Shown: positions 26,354 through 35,916, numbered from the stretch's first letter. The stretch is 64,000 bases of DNA from Inhella inkyongensis (GCF_005952805.1 NZ_CP040709.1:1364001-1428000); one strand, 5' to 3'. The notes: a model not told the origin generated them from the sequence alone. Program-made: numbers and translations.

Positions 26354-28087
26354 TCAGGCCAGGGCCTCCACCATCACCTGCAAGCGCGCCTGCCCCTGAT
26401 AACTGTCGCGTGCCAGCCGGTAGGCCAGGCGCACGGGGCTGCCTTCCAGGGTCTGATCGCGGCGGAACCAGATGGCGTCGAGCTCGGGGCCGCTGTTGCC
26501 CAGCCGCAGGCGCAGCTTGAGGTGGCCACTGCCGACCAGGCGTTGGTTCAGCACCTGGAAGCGGTCAACAAACAGCGGCGCCTCGAAGCCCTGGCCCCAG
26601 ACCTGGGCGTCGAGCTGCTCAGCCAGCGCCAGGGTGACAGTCTCGTGCTCCAGGCCGCCGTCGTGGCGCAGTTCGCGCGCCAGTTGCTCCGGCCCCAGCC
26701 ATTCGCTGGCGATGGCGCGCAGGCTGGCCTCGAAGCGGGTCGGGTCTTCGACGGCCAGGGTGGCACCGGCCGCCATGGCGTGGCCGCCGAACTTGGCCAG
26801 AAGATCGGGCTCGCGCTTGGCCAGCAGGTCCAGGGCGTCGCGCAGATGAAAGCCGGGGATGGAGCGGCCCGAGCCTTTGAGGCGGCCGTCCGCCCCGCGC
26901 GCGAATACGAAGCAGGGGCGGTGCAGCGCGTCCTTGAGCCGCCCGGCCAGGATGCCGACCACGCCCTCGTGAAAGCTCTCGTCAAACAGGGCCAGGGCCA
27001 GGGGGGGATCACCTTGGGGCATCAGGCGTTCGAGCAGCTCTTCGCTGCGTTCGCGCATCTCGGCCTCGACGCCGCGGCGTTCGCGGTTGATGGCGTCCAG
27101 CTGCTGGGCCAGCACGAGGGCGCGCACGGGGTCGTCGGTGCGCAGGCACTCGATGCCCAGGCGCATGTCGGACAGACGCCCGGCGGCATTGATGCGAGGG
27201 CCCAATGCGAAGCCGAAGTCCTGGCTGCTGGCGCGCGTGGCGTCGCGGCCGGCCACTTCGAACAGCGCGCGCACGCCGGCTTGCATTTGCCCGGCGCGGA
27301 TGCGCTTGAGCCCCTGGGCCACCAGGCGGCGGTTGTTGGCGTCGAGCTTGACCACATCGGCCGTGGTGCCCAGGGCCACCAGGTCCAAGAGGCCATCCAG
27401 GCGCGGCTGCGCCTGGCCCTCAAAGGCGCCGCGCTGGCGCAGCTCGGCGCGCAGGGCCAACAGCACATAAAAGGCCACGCCCACGCCGGCCAGGGCTTTG
27501 CTGGGGAAGGTGCAGCCGGGCTGGTTGGGGTTGACGATGGCGTCCGCGGCCGGCAGCAGGATGGCGCCCGTGCTGTCTTGCGCGCATAGGTGGTGGTCGG
27601 TCACCAGCACCTGCAGGCCGCAGGCCTTGGCGTGCGCCACGCCCTCCAGGCTGGCAATGCCGTTGTCCACGGTGATCAGGACTTGGGCGCCCTGGGCGAG
27701 GGCGAGGTCGACGATGGCCGGCGTCAGGCCATAGCCATGCACGGCGCGGTCGGGCACCACGTAGTCAAGTTGCTCGGGGGCAGCGCCCAAGAGCTGCAGG
27801 CCGCGCAGCAGGGTGGCGCAGGCGGTGGCGCCGTCGCAGTCGTAGTCGGCCACCACGCACAGGCGCAGGCCTTGCGAGAAGGCATCGGCCAAGAGCGTGG
27901 CGGCGGCGGCACTGCCCTTCAGCTCGGCGGGCGGGTGCAGCTGCGCGAGGTCGGGGTCCAGCTCTTGGGCGGACTGCACGCCGCGGGCGGCAAACAGGCG
28001 GGCCAGCAGGGGCGGCAGGCCCTGCTGCTCCAAGGCATAGGCGACACGGGGCGCGGCCGTGCGGGCCGTGATTCGAAGCGGGCTCAA
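26354..28087 (-). CDS. recJ: Single-stranded-DNA-specific exonuclease RecJ
   Basis: A 577-residue DHH-family 5'-3' exonuclease used in recombination and mismatch repair. Motifs are VVADYDCDGATACATLL, ITVDNGIAS, VTDHHL (the DHH triad), and in the DHHA1 domain GGHAMAAGATL. Length is normal. The only start fitting the family N-terminus is a TTG at 28087, overlapping the stop of the upstream gene (TTGA), which implies translational coupling. Confidence 0.95.
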   Translation of the reverse strand: MSPLRITARTAAPRVAYALEQQGLPPLLARLFAARGVQSAQELDPDLAQLHPPAELKGSAAAATLLADAFSQGLRLCVVADYDCDGATACATLLRGLQLLGAAPEQLDYVVPDRAVHGYGLTPAIVDLALAQGAQVLITVDNGIASLEGVAHAKACGLQVLVTDHHLCAQDSTGAILLPAADAIVNPNQPGCTFPSKALAGVGVAFYVLLALRAELRQRGAFEGQAQPRLDGLLDLVALGTTADVVKLDANNRRLVAQGLKRIRAGQMQAGVRALFEVAGRDATRASSQDFGFALGPRINAAGRLSDMRLGIECLRTDDPVRALVLAQQLDAINRERRGVEAEMRERSEELLERLMPQGDPPLALALFDESFHEGVVGILAGRLKDALHRPCFVFARGADGRLKGSGRSIPGFHLRDALDLLAKREPDLLAKFGGHAMAAGATLAVEDPTRFEASLRAIASEWLGPEQLARELRHDGGLEHETVTLALAEQLDAQVWGQGFEAPLFVDRFQVLNQRLVGSGHLKLRLRLGNSGPELDAIWFRRDQTLEGSPVRLAYRLARDSYQGQARLQVMVEALA

Positions 28088-28986
28088 AGGAATTCGTCCA
28101 GGCTTTGGAGCAGGGGGGACAGGTCAGTCTGTCGACGACGTTGCCAGGGCCAGCGCCACCCGGGCTTGGGCGCCAGCCAGCTGAGGCAGCGCGCGTCGCC
28201 GGCCAGGGTCAGCCGCGCGGCCTGGCCTTGCGCCGCGGCTTGCAGCAGGGCGGCGATGGGGCCACGGTCCAGCGCCTCCCAGTCGCTCACCTCGGGCCAC
28301 AGATGCAGATCGGCCGGTGCGGGCGCGCTTCCAGGAGAGCGGCTGAGCGCGCTGCCGCTGCCCCAGAGCCAGACCGAGTTCACGCGCAGCCGCCCCTGGG
28401 CCTCGCGGGCCTGGTTGACCGGGTGATCGTGCAGCAGCATCTGGGCTTCGTTCTGCAGCCGGCGCAGCCAGCGCTCGCTGGGCAGCCAGGGGGTGAGGGG
28501 GCGTTGCACCACGCGCGCCAGGCTGGCCACGCGCAGCGACTCCAGCTGTGGATGGGCCAGCAGCCAGGTTCCACAGCCCCCTTCCGGCAGGGTCTGGGTC
28601 CGCCAGCCTTCTGCGGCGGGGAACAGCACGCTCAGGGCCTCGAACAGGGCTGCCGACTCTGCGGGCTGCAGGTCGGTGATCGGCAGGGCCACGGCCTGCT
28701 GCGCGTCCAGCTGCAGATGCAGGGGCGACAAGAGCGCCCAGGGGCCGGGGGCTAGACCGGCGGATAGTCCGACAGCCTGCGCGGCCCGGGCCGCTGCGCA
28801 AGGGGCGGCGTCGCCGCGCAACTCGGCCAGGGCGCGCTCAAAGGGAGTGTCCAAGGCCTCGGCCTCGCCGCCCCAGGGCCAGCTCTGGGGCTCCCAGGTG
28901 CTGAGCAGCCGGGTCAACAAGGGGGGCAGGGAGGGGCCGGCGCGGTGGCCAGCAGGCCAGGCGATCAGGCAATGCATGCGGCGCAT
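28084..28986 (-). CDS. Conserved betaproteobacterial protein, phosphoglycerate-mutase-like annotation
   Basis: A 300-residue protein coupled to recJ. Characteristic segments are QNEAQMLLHDHPVNQAREAQ and VNSVWLWGSGSALSR, which I associate with proteins annotated as cofactor-independent phosphoglycerate mutase-like or RpfE-type regulatory proteins. No catalytic Ser/metal motif of true phosphoglycerate mutase is evident. Function should be treated as unknown. The start may be 28986 or the ATG three codons downstream. Confidence 0.7.
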   Translation of the reverse strand: MRRMHCLIAWPAGHRAGPSLPPLLTRLLSTWEPQSWPWGGEAEALDTPFERALAELRGDAAPCAAARAAQAVGLSAGLAPGPWALLSPLHLQLDAQQAVALPITDLQPAESAALFEALSVLFPAAEGWRTQTLPEGGCGTWLLAHPQLESLRVASLARVVQRPLTPWLPSERWLRRLQNEAQMLLHDHPVNQAREAQGRLRVNSVWLWGSGSALSRSPGSAPAPADLHLWPEVSDWEALDRGPIAALLQAAAQGQAARLTLAGDARCLSWLAPKPGWRWPWQRRRQTDLSPLLQSLDEFL

Positions 28987-29037
28987 TATCCGGACCGCTC
29001 TGCGGCCCCGCTCAGTGGCCCCGCTCAGTGCCCCCCT

Positions 29038-29055
29038 CTGTCACCGAACCGTCAC
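29038..29055 (+). promoter_or_regulatory. Pho-box-like site upstream of ppk1
   Basis: CTGTCAC-CGAA-CCGTCAC: two 7-bp direct repeats with a 4-bp gap, giving the 11-bp period of PhoB sites (consensus CTGTCAT-N4-CTGTCAC). It ends 23 bp before the ppk1 ATG. A tandem 13-bp duplication (GGCCCCGCTCAGT, 29004-29029) lies just upstream. It suggests phosphate-starvation control. Confidence 0.65.
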
Positions 29056-29078
29056 GGCGCCGCCGCAGAATCGCGCGC

Positions 29079-31127
29079 ATGACCCGATCTGCCTTGCCTT
29101 TGCTCGATCGCGAGCAGGCCATCCTCGAATTCCAGCGCCGTGTGCTGGCCCAGGCCTCGCGTGCGGATGTGCCTTTGCTGGAGCGGCTGCGCTATTTGTG
29201 CATCGTCTCCAGCAATTTGGACGAGTTCTTCGAGGTGCGCTTTGCGGACCTGTTGGACGCCATGCGCGACGAGAGCCGCAGCGCCAGCGAGGCCGATGTG
29301 GAGCGGGTGGCCTTGTTGGCGCACGAGCTGATCGATGCGCAGTACGGCATCTTCAATGAGCAGCTGATGCCGGCGCTGCGCGATCGCGGTATCGGCATTC
29401 GCAACCATGCGGACCGCAATGCGCGCCAGCGGGCCTGGGTGGCGCGCTTTTTTGCGCGGGAGGTCAAGCCCTTGCTGGTGCCTCTGAGCCTGGACCCGGC
29501 GCATCCCTTCCCGCAGGTGGCCAACAAAGCCCTGCACTTCATCGTGCGCCTGTCCGGCGCCGATGCGCTGGGGCGTGAGAACCCCATCGCCATCGTCAAG
29601 GTACCGCGTGTGCTGCCGCGCGTGATCAAGCTGCCGCCTTCGGTGGCGCCGGGCGAGCAGTGCTTCGTGCTGCTCTCCAGCGTGATTCGCGCCCACCTGG
29701 ACGCCTTGTTCCCCGGGCGCGAGGTGGTGTCCTTTTCGCAGTTCCGCGTCACGCGGGACTCGGACCTGGAGGTCGACGACGAAGAAGAGGTGGTCAATCT
29801 GCGCCATGCGGTGCGCTCGCGCCTGACCACCCGCCACTTCGGTCGCGCCGTGCGCCTGGAGGTGGTGCGCAGCTGCCCGCAGGATCTCTCCGAGCTGCTG
29901 CTGCGCCAGTTCGAGTTGCCGGCGGCTGCGCTCTACCGGGTGCACGGGCCGGTCAATCTGGTGCGGCTGAATGAACTGATCGACCAGACCCAGGCGCCGG
30001 ACCTGCGCTTTGAGCCGCACGAGCCGGTGTGGCCCCAGGGCCGGCTGCCGCGCCAGAAGCCGATGTTTGAACGCCTGCAGCGCGGCGATGTGCTGCTGCA
30101 CCATCCCTTCGAAAGCTTTGAGCCGGTGGTCCAGTTCCTGCGCAATGCCGTGCACGACCCTGAGGTGCTGGCCATCAAGCAGACCGTCTATCGCACGGGT
30201 GCGGATTCGGTGCTGATGGACCTGCTGGTCGAGGGCGCGCGGCGCGGCAAGGAAGTGCTGGTGGTGGTCGAGCTCAAGGCGCGCTTTGACGAGGAGGCCA
30301 ACGTCAACTGGGCCGAGCGCCTGGAGGCGGCGGGCGCCCAGGTGGTTTATGGCGTGGTGGGCTTGAAGACCCACGCCAAGCTTTTGCTGGTGACACGCCG
30401 CGAAGGACGACGCCTGCGGCGCTATGTGCACCTGTCCACCGGCAACTACAACCCGCGTACCGCGCGTTTCTATACCGATCTGGGCCTCTTGAGCGCCGAC
30501 CCGGCCCTGGGCGCCGATGCCGACGCGGTGTTCGGCCTGCTGGCCAGCAGCGCGCTGCCGCAGCCCCTGAAAGAGCTGGTGCTGGCGCCTTTTGAGATGC
30601 ACGCTCGCTGGTGCGCGCACCTGGAGCAAGTGCGGCAGGCCGCGCTGCAAGGGCAGCCTGCGCGGGTGGTGGTGAAGACCAATGCGCTGACGGACTTGGG
30701 GCTGATCGACGCCCTGGTGGCCGCTTCCCAGGCCGGGGCCCAGGTGGACTTGGTGGTGCGTGGCGCCTGCCGCCTGCCGCCCGGTCTGGTCGGCCTGACC
30801 GAGAACATCCGCGTGCGCTCGGTGGTCGGGCGCTTTCTGGAACACACCCGGGTGATCTATTTCCGCTGGGGCGAGGCCGACGACGCGGAGGCGCTGTACT
30901 TGAGCAGTGCTGACTGGATGAGCCGCAATATGCAGGGGCGCATCGAGCTGGCCTGGCCGGTGCGCGATGCCAAGCTGCGCCAACGGGTCATTGACGAGGC
31001 CTTCACGCCCTACCTCAAGGACGAGCGCGATGCGTGGCGGCTGCGCTCAGATGGCAGCTACCAGCGGGTGGCCGAGTCCGGCCTCAGCGCGCAGCAGGCC
31101 TTGGTGGAGCGCTATCAAGCAGACTGA
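29079..31127 (+). CDS. ppk: Polyphosphate kinase 1
   Basis: A 682-residue enzyme that polymerises the terminal phosphate of ATP into polyphosphate, usually membrane-associated. The N-terminal domain has YLCIVSSNLDEFFEVRFADL. The two catalytic regions carry the autophosphorylated His in GLKTHAKLLLV and the second site in YVHLSTGNYNPRTARFYTDL. Length is typical (about 690). The start has a GCGC-rich leader directly after a Pho-box-like site. The gene converges on ppx with a 13-bp overlap of coding ends, pairing polyphosphate synthesis with degradation. Confidence 0.96.
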   Translation: MTRSALPLLDREQAILEFQRRVLAQASRADVPLLERLRYLCIVSSNLDEFFEVRFADLLDAMRDESRSASEADVERVALLAHELIDAQYGIFNEQLMPALRDRGIGIRNHADRNARQRAWVARFFAREVKPLLVPLSLDPAHPFPQVANKALHFIVRLSGADALGRENPIAIVKVPRVLPRVIKLPPSVAPGEQCFVLLSSVIRAHLDALFPGREVVSFSQFRVTRDSDLEVDDEEEVVNLRHAVRSRLTTRHFGRAVRLEVVRSCPQDLSELLLRQFELPAAALYRVHGPVNLVRLNELIDQTQAPDLRFEPHEPVWPQGRLPRQKPMFERLQRGDVLLHHPFESFEPVVQFLRNAVHDPEVLAIKQTVYRTGADSVLMDLLVEGARRGKEVLVVVELKARFDEEANVNWAERLEAAGAQVVYGVVGLKTHAKLLLVTRREGRRLRRYVHLSTGNYNPRTARFYTDLGLLSADPALGADADAVFGLLASSALPQPLKELVLAPFEMHARWCAHLEQVRQAALQGQPARVVVKTNALTDLGLIDALVAASQAGAQVDLVVRGACRLPPGLVGLTENIRVRSVVGRFLEHTRVIYFRWGEADDAEALYLSSADWMSRNMQGRIELAWPVRDAKLRQRVIDEAFTPYLKDERDAWRLRSDGSYQRVAESGLSAQQALVERYQAD

Positions 31128-32638
31128 AGCTGCAGCAAGCCGCTCTTGTTCCACTGCAGCAATTCCTGCTGCAGCAGGTACTCGGTCTGCGGGTGGGCGC
31201 GCACCCAGGCGGGGTCCAGCGTCAGCGTGATTTCACGCTCACGGCGCTTCAGCTTCAGCGGCGGGCGCACGGGCGTTTCGCGGCCATGGCAGCACAGCAG
31301 GGCCAGGCGCAATGCCAGCACTTGCCACAGCAGGCTGTCCTCGCGCAGCTCCGCCTCCAGCTTGCGCAGCCCGCCGCGCTGGCCCAGGACCAGCAGGCCC
31401 ATGCGGCGCAGCTGGTTTTGAGAGAAGCCGGCCAGATCCAGATGGCTGATCAGGTAGTGGCTGTGGCGGTGGTGGTCGTGGTGCGAGACCTGCTGGCCGA
31501 TCTCGTGCAGATCGGCGGTCCAGCCCAGCTCCAGGCGCTGCTCGCGCGCCGCGCGCGGCGCCAGGGTCTGGTGCAGATGCCGGGCCAGCTCGCGCACCCG
31601 CAGGGCTTGGGCGGTGTCGACGCCGAAGCGGCGCTGCACGTCCAGCACGGCACCGGCACGCGGGTCATCGCCCAGGCCCTGCGGATGGACGCGCAGGCGC
31701 TCGGCCATGTCGAACACCAGGCCCTGGCGCAGGGCACCGCGGGCCGGCTCGATGGCGTCGATGTCGAACATCACCATCAGCGTGTAAAGGATGGCCAGGC
31801 CGCCGGCGACGACATTGCGGCGTTCCTCGCGCAAGCCCGGCAATTTGAGGGTGGCCACTTGGCCGGCTTGGATGCAGGCCTGGATGCACCAGCGCAGGCC
31901 GTCCTGCGTGATGCGGCCGTCGGTCTGACCGGACTCCTCCAAGATTTGCGACACCGCGCCCACGGTGCCCGAGCTGCCCAGAACCTCCAGCCAGGCCGGT
32001 TGGCAATGGGGGCGGGCAAACAGTTGCACCGCCTCTTCCAGTTCAGCCGCCGCGGCGATCTGGGCCGCGCGGAATGCTTCGGCCGTCAAGCGCCCATCGG
32101 CAAAAAAGCGCACCGAGAGGCCGACGCTGCCGATCTGGAAGGACTCGACCTTCAAGGCCTGGTGCCCCTGGCCGAGGATGATCTCGGTGCTGCGCCCGCC
32201 GATGTCGATCACCAATCGGGGGCGCTGAGATTCGTGCAGGCGGGCCACACCGGCATAGATCAGCCGGGCCTCCTCGCGGCCCGAGATCACTTCGATGGGG
32301 AAGCCCAGCGCCTCCTGGGCGCGCACCAGAAAGGCATCGCGGTTGCGCGCTTCGCGCAGGGTTTGGGTGCTCACGGCGCGCAGGCGCTCGGGTGCGAAGC
32401 CCCTCAGCTCGGCGCCGAAGCGCCGCAGGCACTCCAGGGCCCGGGCCATGGCCGCCTCGGTCAGATCCTGGTTGGCGTCCAGACCCGCGCCCAGGCGGAT
32501 GGGTTCCTTCCAGTAGGCCAGGGTCTTGTAATCCCCCGAGCGCAGGCGTGCGACCTCGAGGCGAAAGCTGTTGGAACCGAGGTCTATGGCGGCCAGCGCA
32601 TCGGGCCCCCAGCGGGTGGGATTGAGCATGGCGCGCAT
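31115..32638 (-). CDS. ppx: Exopolyphosphatase (Ppx/GppA family)
   Basis: A 507-residue enzyme releasing phosphate from polyphosphate ends or hydrolysing pppGpp. Visible are the phosphate-1 motif AAIDLGSNSFRLEVARL, SGREEARLIYAGV, the phosphate-2 motif LVIDIGGRSTEIILG, and the C-terminal HD-like region with LHEIGQQVSHHDHHRHS. Start is the ATG at 32638, with a second ATG three codons on. It faces ppk1 tail-to-tail. A CTGTCAC half-site lies upstream at about 32652, but without a second repeat. Confidence 0.94.
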   Translation of the reverse strand: MRAMLNPTRWGPDALAAIDLGSNSFRLEVARLRSGDYKTLAYWKEPIRLGAGLDANQDLTEAAMARALECLRRFGAELRGFAPERLRAVSTQTLREARNRDAFLVRAQEALGFPIEVISGREEARLIYAGVARLHESQRPRLVIDIGGRSTEIILGQGHQALKVESFQIGSVGLSVRFFADGRLTAEAFRAAQIAAAAELEEAVQLFARPHCQPAWLEVLGSSGTVGAVSQILEESGQTDGRITQDGLRWCIQACIQAGQVATLKLPGLREERRNVVAGGLAILYTLMVMFDIDAIEPARGALRQGLVFDMAERLRVHPQGLGDDPRAGAVLDVQRRFGVDTAQALRVRELARHLHQTLAPRAAREQRLELGWTADLHEIGQQVSHHDHHRHSHYLISHLDLAGFSQNQLRRMGLLVLGQRGGLRKLEAELREDSLLWQVLALRLALLCCHGRETPVRPPLKLKRREREITLTLDPAWVRAHPQTEYLLQQELLQWNKSGLLQLQSA

Positions 32639-32717
32639 TCTGTGCGGCTTTTGTGACAGCGGTTCACCCTGGCTGCGCTGCGACAATCGCGCCCCTTTTG
32701 CCTTCCCTCGCGCGTCC

Positions 32718-33497
32718 ATGACCCTTGCCTACATCGTGCTGGCCACCCTGGCCGGCGGCCTGCTGTCCGTGACGATTGCGGCGGGGCTGACGGTGAGTTT
32801 GCTGTCGCGACTGGTGCCGCAACTGGTCAGCCTGTCCACCGGCGTGCTGCTGGGCACGGCCCTGCTGTCGGTGCTGCCCGAGGCGTTTGAGGGCCAGAGC
32901 CATCCGCAGCCTCTGTTTCTGACCCTGCTGGGCGGCCTGCTGTTTTTCTTCTTCCTGGAGAAGGTGGAGCTCTACCGCCACAGCCATCATCACGAGGGCG
33001 ACGGCCACGACCACCATCACCACTTTGACCAGGAGCAGGCCGGGCGCGGCGGGCTGTCGGTGTTGGTGGGCGACAGCATCCATAACTTCTGTGATGGCGC
33101 CCTGATTGCGGTGGCCTTCCTGGCCGACACCCAGCTCGGTTGGATGACCGCCATCGCCATCGTGGCGCACGAGATCCCTCAGGAGGTGGGTGACTATCTG
33201 GTGCTGCTGAATGCCGGCTTCAGCCGCGCGCGTGCCTTGGCCTACAACGCGCTCTCGGGCCTGGCGGCGGTGGCGGGCGGGGTGCTGGGCTATTTCCTGA
33301 TCCAGCCCTTCCAGGAGCTGCTGCCCTACCTGATGGTGGTGGCGGCCTCCAGCTTCATCTATGTGGCGGTGGCCGACCTGATTCCGCAGTTGCAGCGCCG
33401 GCTGCCCTGGCGCGCCACCTTGATGCAAATCGTCTGGCTGGTGGTGGGGCTGGGGGTCGTGGGCCTGTTGCTGCTAGAGCGCGGCCACGCGCACTAA
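32718..33497 (+). CDS. ZIP-family metal transporter
   Basis: A 259-residue inner-membrane transporter importing zinc or related divalent metals. About eight helices are visible. A cytosolic His-rich loop (HSHHHEGDGHDHHHH, about residues 90-105) is typical. The metal-binding helices carry GDSIHNFCDGALIAVAF and AIVAHEIPQEVGD. It is divergent from ppx and ends 3 bp before the fused binding-protein gene on the other strand. Confidence 0.92.
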   Translation: MTLAYIVLATLAGGLLSVTIAAGLTVSLLSRLVPQLVSLSTGVLLGTALLSVLPEAFEGQSHPQPLFLTLLGGLLFFFFLEKVELYRHSHHHEGDGHDHHHHFDQEQAGRGGLSVLVGDSIHNFCDGALIAVAFLADTQLGWMTAIAIVAHEIPQEVGDYLVLLNAGFSRARALAYNALSGLAAVAGGVLGYFLIQPFQELLPYLMVVAASSFIYVAVADLIPQLQRRLPWRATLMQIVWLVVGLGVVGLLLLERGHAH

Positions 33498-33500
33498 GCC

Positions 33501-34610
33501 CTACTGCAGCACGCGCAGATCGGCGTCCACCTCGTCCAGCGGCAGATAGCCGATGGCCAGCGGCTGCTGACGCAGGCGCTGTTTCAGGGCGGCGGCGGAG
33601 TCCAGCACTTGCGGCCGCCGCCCCTTGCCGCTGAAGCCGGCGCGCGACCATTCGGCGCGCAGCTGAGCGGCGCTGCGCTGCATCAGCTCGCTGGCAAAGG
33701 CCTGCAGGGTGTCGCCACCCAGGGACAGGAGCTGTGGGCTGCCGCCCTCGTCCAGGCTGCTGAGGCGGCCGAGATAAAGCGCTTCCATCTGGGCGCGGCT
33801 GAGTTGGGTCCATGGGCTGCCCGGGCCCACCACCAGGGCCACGGTGGCCATGTTCTGTGCGCGCATCAGGGCCTCGATCTCGCCCTGCTCGACAAGCCGG
33901 CGCAGCGCCCCGAGCACGTCGGCGGCGGCCACTTTGCCTGCCTTGGGCACCGCGCAGTGGTAGGGCGCATGGCCGATTGGCAGGCGCCATTCGCTCAGGC
34001 CGGGCGCTGCTGCCTCGCGTTCAAAGGCCGTGACCTCGAACAGCGTGGCCACGGCGTAGCGGGTGCGGCCCAGGGCCAGTTTGCGCAACGCGCGATCCGG
34101 GCTGAGCGCGTCGTCGCGACGCCAGCCATTGGGCAGGGCCTCCAACTGCGGGTAGCTGAAGTGCAGGGCCGCCCCCACCGAGTCTTGGCTGCCCAAGTCC
34201 TGCAAGCGTCGCAGGGGGGGCGACTGGCTCTGCCCCACCAACACCTCGGGCAGCACAAAGAGCTTCGCGCTCCAGACATAGGCCTCGGGCTGGCGCACCC
34301 AGTCGGGGCTGGCGTGGCAGCGCAGGTCGTACTCCCCCGCCACCGCGCCGGCATCCAAGCGGGCCCGCGGCAGCGGCACGAACTGGACGCGCCGCTTGAG
34401 CAACTGCCCCAGTCGCAGCGCCAGTTCGACATTGAAACCGCCCTTGACTTGGGACTCTTGGACTTGGGCAAAGGGCGGGCCCCAGGACTGCGACAGCGCC
34501 ACGCGCAGCGCGGCCTCCTCGGCGCCGGCCTGCGGCGCGGCCAGCAGGCTGGCCAAGCCGATCAGGCCGGTCAGTCCCGTGGTGAGGCGCAGGCGGTGAC
34601 GGGCGGTCAA
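33501..34610 (-). CDS. Binding protein with SBP_bac_3 and PstS-like domains fused
   Basis: A 369-residue exported protein. After a signal peptide (LTTGLTGLIGLASLLAAPQAGA), residues about 35-245 form a family 3 binding fold (ALRVALSQSWGPPFAQV, GGFNVELALRLGQLLKRRVQF). The last 115 residues match small PstS-like phosphate-binding domains, with WTQLSRAQMEALYLG, LSLGGDTLQAFASELM, RAEWSRAGFSGKGRRP and AIGYLPLDEVDADLRV. I use a TTG whose bases overlap the porin stop (TTGA); an ATG 16 codons upstream would overlap the porin gene by 52 bp. The ligand is unknown. The coupling to a porin suggests a paired uptake or sensing role. Confidence 0.78.
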   Translation of the reverse strand: MTARHRLRLTTGLTGLIGLASLLAAPQAGAEEAALRVALSQSWGPPFAQVQESQVKGGFNVELALRLGQLLKRRVQFVPLPRARLDAGAVAGEYDLRCHASPDWVRQPEAYVWSAKLFVLPEVLVGQSQSPPLRRLQDLGSQDSVGAALHFSYPQLEALPNGWRRDDALSPDRALRKLALGRTRYAVATLFEVTAFEREAAAPGLSEWRLPIGHAPYHCAVPKAGKVAAADVLGALRRLVEQGEIEALMRAQNMATVALVVGPGSPWTQLSRAQMEALYLGRLSSLDEGGSPQLLSLGGDTLQAFASELMQRSAAQLRAEWSRAGFSGKGRRPQVLDSAAALKQRLRQQPLAIGYLPLDEVDADLRVLQ

Positions 34611-35854
34611 AACAGGAAGTCCAGGTTGACGCTGAGCTGGCGCACACGGCCATCCCACACCGGTCCGCGGTAGCTGCCGATCGGCGGCGGCGAGGGCACT
34701 TCCAGGAAGTTGCTTTGCCCCAGGCCGGCTTCGGCCGTGCTGCGGTAGCCCTCGATCTGAAGCTTGAGCGCCATGCGTTCGCGGAAGTCCCAGCGCAGGC
34801 CCAGCTGCCAGATCCGGCGGTCATTCGGCGTTTGCAGATAGCGGTCGATGCGAGCGTGAACGGCGGCGGCCGCAGGGCCGGCCTGAGGCAAGGTCTGCAA
34901 GCCCAAGGGGGGCTCGCGAAAGCGCATTTCGCCCACTACCGCATAGGGCGTCCAGTCGCCCATCCGGTGCGCCGCCAGCACATACCAGGCTTGGGCGCGG
35001 GCTGCCAAGGTGCTGTTGGCCTCACGCGCGGTGGCCTCCAGGCTCAGCAGCCAGGGGCCGTCGTCGTATTGCAGGGCCAGGCTGTGGATGCGGCTGTGGA
35101 TGCCGCGGGTAGGCACCCGCCGGGCCAGCACGCTGGCGCAGTTGCTGCAGCCCGTGCGGCCGCTGGAGAGCTCGTTCAGCAATCGCTCGATGGCCGGGAC
35201 GGCGGTGTCGAACACCAGACTGTGATGGCCATAGCGCAGGCTCCAAGGCCCTTGATCCCAGCGCAAGGCCAGGCCGCTTAGTTGTTCGGCTTTGACTTGG
35301 CCTGCGGGAACGCCCAGCTTGGCGTTGCCCCAATACAACTCGGTCTTGAGCTCGCCAGGGCCGAAGGCGTGATGGTGGTTGATCTGCACCCCGTCCACAT
35401 GAGTGAAGGGATTGATCTGGTAGACCACATTGGCCGGCCGCGCGCTGGTTTGCGCGTAGCCCAGGTGGCGGGTCTCGGAGTGCAGGAACACCGGCAGTGC
35501 GGTGCGGCCCAGGCGCCACTGCCAGCCGGACTCGGTCTCCTGGCTCCAGTACAACCATTCGGTGCGCGGCCGGGCTCCATGGCGCACGTCATCCCGCGCC
35601 AGGGCTTGCCAGACCAGCTTGCCCAGCCGGGGATGACTGGCCTGTGCCTGAACGGCCAGCAGGCTGTCGCCATCGAACACCCAGTCGCCATCGCGACTGA
35701 AGTGGCGGTTGCGGCCATCGGCGCGCACACCGGCCACGGCGTCGTCGCCGCGGTGTGCGGCCACCGTGCCATAGCCTTCCCACTGGATTTCCTGCGCTGC
35801 GCTGGCGCCCATGCCGAGTGCCAGCAGTCCAGCGATGCCCAGCCTGCGCGGCAT
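34607..35854 (-). CDS. Outer-membrane beta-barrel protein (porin-like)
   Basis: A 415-residue exported protein with signal MPRRLGIAGLLALGMGASAA and alternating beta-strand pattern ending in ...LSVNLDFLF, the C-terminal Phe required for barrel assembly. Aromatic girdle residues recur through the sequence. Two cysteines in GRTGCSNCASVLARR could form a disulfide loop. It is translationally coupled to the fused binding protein downstream. Similar binding-protein/porin pairs occur in other Burkholderiales. Substrate unknown. Confidence 0.8.
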   Translation of the reverse strand: MPRRLGIAGLLALGMGASAAQEIQWEGYGTVAAHRGDDAVAGVRADGRNRHFSRDGDWVFDGDSLLAVQAQASHPRLGKLVWQALARDDVRHGARPRTEWLYWSQETESGWQWRLGRTALPVFLHSETRHLGYAQTSARPANVVYQINPFTHVDGVQINHHHAFGPGELKTELYWGNAKLGVPAGQVKAEQLSGLALRWDQGPWSLRYGHHSLVFDTAVPAIERLLNELSSGRTGCSNCASVLARRVPTRGIHSRIHSLALQYDDGPWLLSLEATAREANSTLAARAQAWYVLAAHRMGDWTPYAVVGEMRFREPPLGLQTLPQAGPAAAAVHARIDRYLQTPNDRRIWQLGLRWDFRERMALKLQIEGYRSTAEAGLGQSNFLEVPSPPPIGSYRGPVWDGRVRQLSVNLDFLF

Positions 35855-35916
35855 GCTGTCTCCCCCTGATCCCGCACGATGGGCGGGTTGGGGAGGACTC
35901 TAAGCCAGTAAGGGCT

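Noticed and set aside
32645..32660. CTGTCAC upstream of ppx as a Pho box
   Set aside because: Only one half-site is present; the 7-mers at the correct spacing on either side do not match the consensus.
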